Below the pieces are notes generated by a model that saw only the letters and a list, made by a program, of their open reading frames with translations, was not told the origin of the DNA and ran no database searches. 9,589 nt of DNA. Source: Methanoregula sp. GTDB taxonomy: Archaea > Halobacteriota > Methanomicrobia > Methanomicrobiales > Methanospirillaceae. Shown piece by piece: positions 6,109-9,589 of this stretch (position 1 is the first letter of the stretch; every line of letters begins with the position of its first letter). The position numbers and the translations under genes were made by a program. The stretch is taken from contig JAPKXV010000425.1 of NCBI GenBank assembly GCA_026394635.1, positions 1-9,589 on the forward strand, in the 5' to 3' direction.

Positions 6109-6968
6109 GAAGAACCTTCAATAATCCGGGGCCCCTTCTGTGCGATATGCATTTCATAGAGTGTCCCGAACCCCGAGAGCACGTCCTTTGCCTTCACACC
6201 ATAGGCAAACACGCCGTTTCCAAGCATCGTCATGCTTGCCGGAACGCCTGCATTCTCGCACCGGATAAGGACTTCCGATACTTCAGGAGTCAAAAGCCCG
6301 CTGGTTTGTGCAAAATTTTTTGAAAGGGAAAAAAACTCACCTATCGTTTGAGGCACTTTTTCCGGAAACGCAGCAGTGACCTTGTCCATCTGCTCCTTTG
6401 AATCCAGGACGTCAGGTGTATATATTGGTCCGAAACTTACGGCATACACGGGTTCAATGAAACCCCGGTACCGACGGACTGGTGCAGCGATCCCGGCGTT
6501 TGTGCGCACCACAAGTCCGCCCCCACGGCATGCGGAAACGTCCCCGAGTCCTGTCCGGTGCACGATCTCGGATTCATGGGCGGCACAGGCTATCCGGGCA
6601 TCTCCCAGCCCAAGATTGTACAGGTTGTCCAGTGCTGTCAGCGTGGCGAGAATTGCAGCAGCAGAAAGCCCGAACCCGGCGCCGATAGGCAGGTTACACT
6701 CAGTGGTGACTGTTGCATTGAGAGAGAGCATCTTCATGGCATAGGCAATGGGCGGCGATTCGTGTGAAATTATTGCAGGTTCGCCTGATCTCTCTCTCCT
6801 GCAGATGCAAATTGAGGTGTGGTTTGAAGGTTCCACTCGTGCATGCACACCTTCAGTGATGACAATACCCGCACCACTGCTTCCTGTCGTTGCTGCATCC
6901 TGTCCCATAACCCTTTTAAAATATCCTGAGATATGCCCCGGACAGAATGCAACACTTCCCCCTGTCAT
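6105..6968 (-). CDS. pok: Pantoate kinase (PoK), GHMP kinase family
   Basis: PoK phosphorylates pantoate with ATP to 4-phosphopantoate, the first committed archaeal step toward CoA. Using the longest reading (290 residues from 6977), the family-specific N-terminus AFCPGHISGYFKRV (10-23) is followed by GSSGAGIVITEGV (32-44). The GHMP ATP loop LPIGAGFGLSAAA is at 96-108, RTGLGDVSACRGGG at 141-154, and GHMP motif 3, MLGNGVFA, at 251-258. Three starts are possible: TTG 6977, GTG 6974 and ATG 6968. I choose the ATG (287 residues), with AGGAT at 6978-6982 ten nt upstream; GTG is the closest rival. It is the first gene of a four-gene operon and overlaps PPS by ATGA. Upstream lies an intergenic scar with IS-like remnants that may have altered its promoter. 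Confidence 0.92.
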   Translation of the reverse strand: MTGGSVAFCPGHISGYFKRVMGQDAATTGSSGAGIVITEGVHARVEPSNHTSICICRRERSGEPAIISHESPPIAYAMKMLSLNATVTTECNLPIGAGFGLSAAAILATLTALDNLYNLGLGDARIACAAHESEIVHRTGLGDVSACRGGGLVVRTNAGIAAPVRRYRGFIEPVYAVSFGPIYTPDVLDSKEQMDKVTAAFPEKVPQTIGEFFSLSKNFAQTSGLLTPEVSEVLIRCENAGVPASMTMLGNGVFAYGVKAKDVLSGFGTLYEMHIAQKGPRIIEGSS

Positions 6969-7009
6969 CCGCACCAAATCCTGTTGTAATGGTTATGATT
7001 TAACATAAT

Positions 7010-7026
7010 CGATGAAAAAATCATCG
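7010..7026. repeat. Short hairpin upstream of PoK
   Basis: CGATGA (7010-7015) and TCATCG (7021-7026) pair around five A residues (five T on the minus strand). It lies about 42-58 bp before the PoK ATG, in or just upstream of the expected promoter. It could be an operator-like palindrome or a remnant of inserted DNA. There is no other support. Confidence 0.3.
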
Positions 7027-7070
7027 CAGTTTTGACGGGTGATGCAGAAATTAAATGTAGAGTGTCACAA

Positions 7071-7110
7071 TTAATGTCCGTTTTGTTGACAGAGTTTATG
7101 TCCGCTTTTT
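7071..7110. repeat. Direct repeat pair resembling an IS-end binding-site array
   Basis: TTAATGTCCGTTTT (7071-7084) and TTTATGTCCGCTTTTT (7095-7110) share TTWATGTCCGYTTT, with starts 24 bp apart. GTGTCAC (7062-7068) and GTTGACA (7085-7091) lie beside them. Closely spaced repeats of this kind occur at the ends of IS21/IS481-like elements, where they bind the transposase. No transposase gene or opposite end is present, so I read it as a possible abandoned IS end. Alternatively it could be a tandem operator controlling PoK, which starts about 100 bp away on the minus strand. Confidence 0.35.
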
Positions 7111-7178
7111 AGATATTTTCTGTTTTTATTGAAATTGATTTCGTTATGATAAACTGATGCAGGAGTCATCCAGTCCAG

Positions 7179-7217
7179 AGAACGTTATGAAAAACGATGA
7201 TTTCACCAGAGCCGGAA
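7179..7217 (-). mobile_element. Solo end of the 209-bp mini-element
   Basis: Read on the minus strand, this 39-bp segment matches positions 17-55 on the plus strand except at two adjacent bases. The match covers the full 15-bp terminal repeat (7199-7213), four bases outside it (TTCC) and about 20 inner bases ending in CATAACGTTCT. Similarity stops beyond this, and no facing copy of the 15-bp repeat lies nearby, so only one end remains. It lies 26 bp downstream of the coaBC stop and in opposite orientation to the copy at the start of the window. Confidence 0.6.
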
Positions 7218-7240
7218 AAATATCTGGTGAGAGAAAAACC
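7214..7240 (-). terminator. T-rich tracts after coaBC
   Basis: On the minus strand, immediately after the coaBC stop, there are two runs of five T (within GGGTTTTTCTC and ATATTTTTCC). This is compatible with archaeal U-tract termination of the NMD3-taw2-coaBC transcript. The second run directly abuts the solo element end. Confidence 0.35.
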
Positions 7241-7242
7241 CA

Positions 7243-8025
7243 TTACCCTTCTGGTTTTCCCGGTATCAGGGCATTCCAGATCGCGACAGCTGCTTCCTCT
7301 TTGCTTCCATTGACCGTCAGCATGTGATCTTTTGTGTAGAGGACAAATGTCCCCTGTTCGCTCCCCATCACATCAGGTGTATTGGCCACGACCATCGTCG
7401 CCCCCTTTTTTATAAGGGTTTTTGCCGCACTCCCGGTATCCCACCCCATCTTGAATGCGACGGTTACGGGTTTATACTGCGACATGACCTTCTCAAGCAG
7501 TTTGGGGAGTGTTTTGAGGTCGATGCTCCGTTCTTTTCCGCTCGGGATCTTGCCTTTGAATTTTACCGGTGCAAAATCCGAGAGTGCAGCTGCACTGATG
7601 TAGATATCAGCGCCATGTTCCGTGAGATGCCGGATCACCTGCTCCTGCATGTCATGTCCTGTCTCTGCATGCACATTTCTTACGCAGGGGAATGTATCGT
7701 TGTGCACGACCGTAACATCTGCGCCGAGCCGGAATGCATGAAGAGCAAGTTCTTTTCCCATCTGCCCGCTGGAGCGGGTGGTCAGTATCCGCACGTCATC
7801 CACCGGTTCCCGGCATGAGCCGCTGGTGATCAGGACCTTTCTGTCTTTTAACGGGTAGTTGAGCACATGTCTTTCACAGGAGAGTACTATCTCCTCCACA
7901 CCTGCGATCTTTGCCTTTCCCTCTTCGATCCTGGGATCAATAACCCCGACACCCCAGCGTTTCAGCCGTTCCAGGTTCTCGAGCACCGCGGGATGGCGGT
8001 ACATGCTGTGGTGCATGGCAGGCAC
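7243..8025 (-). CDS. coaB: CoaB-half reading frame: PAMH segment plus phosphopantothenate--cysteine ligase domain
   Basis: This open frame of 260 residues begins at a GTG (8025) inside the PAMH substrate-clamp motif of CoaC. Residues 1-60 are the C-terminal part of the decarboxylase fold, including EEGKAKIAG (34-42). The ligase domain follows: VLITSGSCREPVDDVR (64-79) and TTRSSGQMG (82-90) for nucleotide binding, AAALSDFAPVKFKGK (145-159) with the usual ligase lysine, VAFKMGW (189-195), and VVANTPDVMGSEQGTFVLYT (212-231). All expected CoaB blocks are present, so the ligase could still be active if translated, for example by re-initiation at 8025 or through a standalone transcript. There is no convincing Shine-Dalgarno sequence at the GTG. 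The gene is followed by T-rich tracts and mini-element debris. Confidence 0.75.
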   Translation of the reverse strand: MPAMHHSMYRHPAVLENLERLKRWGVGVIDPRIEEGKAKIAGVEEIVLSCERHVLNYPLKDRKVLITSGSCREPVDDVRILTTRSSGQMGKELALHAFRLGADVTVVHNDTFPCVRNVHAETGHDMQEQVIRHLTEHGADIYISAAALSDFAPVKFKGKIPSGKERSIDLKTLPKLLEKVMSQYKPVTVAFKMGWDTGSAAKTLIKKGATMVVANTPDVMGSEQGTFVLYTKDHMLTVNGSKEEAAVAIWNALIPGKPEG

Positions 8026-8356
8026 GATAAGAACAGGGACGCCGCTGCCCAGAGCAGTTGATTCCGATGGTATTAGCCGTGCAGGGGACGATCAGGAAGA
8101 GATTTGCAGATCCCCCGTCACCACAGTAAGCGACATGCTCGACCATCCCGGAAAGCCGGGTTATGGCGGGCCTCCCCGCAGCATACGTGAGCGCATCGGG
8201 ATGGATGATCCCGGTTGCCGCCTGACTCATTACCGGTTGGATCACCGCCCCTTTTCGCCTGAGTGCATGGATGAGTTTTACGACCTCGACGGCAGCGATG
8301 CTCCCCGTGATGCCGATAACGATCTCTTTTCCGGCAAGCGTCTGCACCTGTGTCAT
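7937..8356 (-). CDS. coaC: CoaC-half reading frame, truncated by frameshift
   Basis: The frame encodes 139 residues from the ATG at 8356; an in-frame ATG at 8386 is also possible but would overlap taw2 by 34 nt. Residues 1-98 are a normal flavoprotein start: GKEIVIGITGSIAAVEVVKL (9-28) binding FMN, VMSQAATGII (42-51), the active-site histidine in MVEHVAY (71-77) and CTANT (92-96). The last 41 residues after CTANTIG are frameshift product with no family resemblance (rich in Arg, Cys, Pro and Ser). Without the rest of the FMN-site loop and the PAMH motif the polypeptide should not decarboxylate. Start support comes from the ATGA junction with taw2 and an AGGAT about 11 nt upstream. Confidence 0.7.
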   Translation of the reverse strand: MTQVQTLAGKEIVIGITGSIAAVEVVKLIHALRRKGAVIQPVMSQAATGIIHPDALTYAAGRPAITRLSGMVEHVAYCGDGGSANLFLIVPCTANTIGINCSGQRRPCSYRACHAPQHVPPSRGAREPGTAETLGCRGY

Positions 8357-9231
8357 GCAATCATGATATCCTGAACCACATGCCATGTGTGGGGTCGGTA
8401 TTTCTTCACCTTATGTACATGAATCTCTGCAGAAAAACCTGCGCCTTCAAGCAGCGATTGGATCTCACTCTGTAAGTGGCCAAGACTGTGGAGGTGAATT
8501 ATCCCCCCGCTCCTGATATGCCGCAGTGCCAGAGGGAGCAGGGTGATGGCATCGAAATGTCCCATCACGATCCGGTCATACAGACCGGAAAGCAGGTCCC
8601 GGCAGTCCCCGCAGGCTGCCTGCACATGGTCAGAGAGGGCGTTTTCAGAGATATTTTTCCGGAGGTACCTGAATGCAACGGGATTGATCTCCATGGCGTG
8701 GACAAACGCCCCGTTTCCCGCCATGGGGATGGTGAAATACCCGATACCTGCATACATGTCTGCAACACGTTCGGTGTTTCCTGCAGTTTTTATGAGATCG
8801 GCCATCCGCCGCTTTTCTTCGTGGTTTCCCTGCGCGAACATGACTTTTCTGGGGTCAAAAATATAGGTAAAACCGTTTTCGTGATGCTGCACTTCCCCGA
8901 CTTCACCAAAGAGCAGTTCGGTATCCGGAGTCCGGGTGCAGTCGTTGAGGGACCGGATCCAAAGGATACCCTTCGGGTGTACACCATTGATGACATCCTG
9001 AACCTCCTTATGCGACGGCCTGCCGCCATGGAGCACCGCAACGTCCCCGACCATGAAATAACCTCTGCCGGAATACTGCACACGCTCGGGGATTTCGTGG
9101 TCAAATGTACAACCATCACGCACGGGTATATAAGCCGTCCCTCCCATGACGTATGGCCTGCGATGAGGGTCAACCCAATCTTCGTGGACCGTTACGCTGA
9201 GGCGGTCTTGGGGAGTCACACGGACTTTCAT
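8353..9231 (-). CDS. taw2: Taw2-like tRNA-guanosine aminocarboxypropyltransferase (Trm5/TYW2 family)
   Basis: Archaeal Taw2 transfers the 3-amino-3-carboxypropyl group of SAM to the tricyclic imG-14 base at position 37 of tRNA-Phe in wyosine synthesis. This 292-residue protein has a variable N-terminal domain, then FDPRKVMFAQGNHEEKRRMA (125-144), typical of TYW2/Trm5. The Rossmann core follows: ADMYAGIGYFTIP (157-169), AMEINPVAFRYLRKNI (179-194), GDCRD (208-212), YDRIVMGHF (218-226) and GGIIHLHSLG (242-251). It ends with KKYRPHTWHVVQDIMI (276-291). The GIGYFT form of motif I and GHF in place of the Trm5 N-x-P-type motif favour Taw2 over the m1G37 methylase Trm5. The ATG follows the upstream stop by 3 nt, with GGTGA overlapping that stop as a likely ribosome-binding site. 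Its own stop overlaps coaBC as ATGA. Confidence 0.85.
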   Translation of the reverse strand: MKVRVTPQDRLSVTVHEDWVDPHRRPYVMGGTAYIPVRDGCTFDHEIPERVQYSGRGYFMVGDVAVLHGGRPSHKEVQDVINGVHPKGILWIRSLNDCTRTPDTELLFGEVGEVQHHENGFTYIFDPRKVMFAQGNHEEKRRMADLIKTAGNTERVADMYAGIGYFTIPMAGNGAFVHAMEINPVAFRYLRKNISENALSDHVQAACGDCRDLLSGLYDRIVMGHFDAITLLPLALRHIRSGGIIHLHSLGHLQSEIQSLLEGAGFSAEIHVHKVKKYRPHTWHVVQDIMIA

Positions 9232-9234
9232 ACT

Positions 9235-9589
9235 TCACCCGAGTACCACAAGATGATCCCCATCATAGAGGACGAGGACATGTTCGCCCGGCTTTAGGTT
9301 CCGTTGAGTGGCCCCGGCTGCATATTCCAAAGTCGTGAAGGAGGAGGGGTCGATCACGCCGATTGTATTCTGGGAGCAATAGGCAACGAGAGCTTCTTTG
9401 GCATTGCGCGCGTTCCCGATGATCTTTTCAATCTCATCCTCCCTGATGGTCTTTACTACCCCGTCGGTAAAATCCAATATCCGCATGTTATGGGGATCCA
9501 CCTGGACAACCTCTCCATACCTTCTCCTGAACCTGATTACATCACGCCGCTGGTATTTCGGGAGGCGCACCGAATACGTGCTCCGGAAG
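9235..9589 (-). CDS. Probable C-terminal part of an NMD3-family protein (5' end outside window)
   Basis: The frame is open to the window edge. The GTG at 9570 lies inside a continuing sequence (FRSTYSV before it), so this is a partial gene, not a 111-residue protein. The visible ~117 residues show YSVRLPKYQRRDVIRFRRR, then a beta-rich stretch with VVQVDPHNMRILDF and VVKTIREDEIEKI, ending in GEHVLVLYDGDHLVVLG. A small basic beta-barrel tail of this type, located just before taw2, fits archaeal NMD3-like proteins. Their eukaryotic relatives escort the 60S ribosomal subunit and carry an eIF5A-like barrel. The zinc-ribbon N-terminus that would confirm this is outside the window. The identification is moderate; another RNA-binding protein is possible. 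It is cotranscribed with taw2 (3-nt gap). Confidence 0.5.
   Translation of the reverse strand, partial: FRSTYSVRLPKYQRRDVIRFRRRYGEVVQVDPHNMRILDFTDGVVKTIREDEIEKIIGNARNAKEALVAYCSQNTIGVIDPSSFTTLEYAAGATQRNLKPGEHVLVLYDGDHLVVLG

Larger units (their letters stand above)
7243..8356 (-). pseudogene. coaBC: coaBC (phosphopantothenoylcysteine decarboxylase/phosphopantothenate-cysteine ligase), frame broken by an internal deletion
   Basis: CoaBC is a bifunctional flavoprotein: CoaB couples cysteine to phosphopantothenate (CTP-dependent), and CoaC decarboxylates the product to 4'-phosphopantetheine. From the ATG at 8356 (ATGA overlap with taw2) the CoaC half reads correctly for 98 residues to CTANTIG, ending near 8063. 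It then leaves frame and stops at 7937. The correct frame resumes at once in another phase with TALGSGVPVLIVPAMH (from about 8058) and runs to 7243. Family members have roughly 15-18 more residues here (a conserved K-I-A-x-G-x-x-D-x-P-V-T-T-like stretch beside the FMN site), so both a frameshift and a loss of about 50 nt are implied. This may be a true null allele, a recent lesion backed by another copy, or an assembly error. A single-base error alone would not explain the missing residues. Confidence 0.75.

Noticed and set aside
8357..8386. Upstream ATG extending coaBC by ten residues
   Set aside because: The ATGA junction at 8353-8356 gives the normal length and coupling. The extension would only deepen the overlap with taw2.
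8476..9297. 273-residue plus-strand frame opposite taw2
   Set aside because: It lies antisense to Taw2, whose motifs are unambiguous. The frame is a codon-bias shadow.
1..9589. CRISPR array, tRNA or rRNA genes, toxin-antitoxin or defence cassette
   Set aside because: No regularly spaced repeats, cloverleaf-like segments, rRNA core motifs or small paired genes with such domains were seen.

Overview
The window reads as chromosomal DNA of a methanogenic archaeon, most likely a member of the Methanomicrobiales (inference). The evidence is an archaeal DUF1628-type pilin, an archaeal clamp-loader-like AAA+ protein, a Taw2-type wyosine enzyme, and the archaea-specific CoA enzymes pantoate kinase (PoK) and phosphopantothenate synthetase (PPS). 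Several genes overlap by ATGA or start immediately after a stop codon, and some upstream regions have AT-rich TATA-like boxes, as is usual for compact euryarchaeal genomes. No transposase, rRNA, tRNA or CRISPR array was found.

Layout. Positions 13-237 hold a 209-bp element without a transposase. It has 15-bp perfect terminal inverted repeats and a 7/8-matching 8-bp flanking duplication. Positions 267-788 (-) encode a type IV pilin-like protein. Positions 969-1934 (+) encode a protein made almost only of nine 34-residue TPRs. Positions 2017-3354 (+) encode a PurM/HypE/SelD-superfamily protein (AIR synthase-related). Positions 3355-3662 are a convergent intergenic stretch with three hairpins and a T-tract. 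Positions 3663-6968 (-) are a tightly packed operon: PoK, PPS, an RFC small-subunit paralog, and a class I SAM methyltransferase. Positions 6978-7242 are an intergenic scar holding one end of the 209-bp element and a pair of IS-end-like direct repeats. Positions 7243-9589 (-) are a second operon: a probable NMD3 C-terminal part (cut by the window edge), taw2, and coaBC.

How the genes fit together. PoK phosphorylates pantoate, PPS joins 4-phosphopantoate to beta-alanine, and CoaBC adds cysteine and decarboxylates the product. The window therefore carries the pantoate-to-4'-phosphopantetheine part of archaeal CoA synthesis on one strand. However, coaBC is broken as given. Inside the CoaC half, right after the CTANT motif, the reading frame shifts and roughly 15-18 conserved codons appear to be missing. 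The CoaB ligase half remains open from a GTG at 8025.

The main observations are the coaBC lesion, the mini-element and its solo copy next to coaBC, the AAA+ paralog with inverted Walker B acidic residues (ED in place of DE), and the hairpin cluster at 3365-3541. I see no clear sign of a wholly new multi-gene system.
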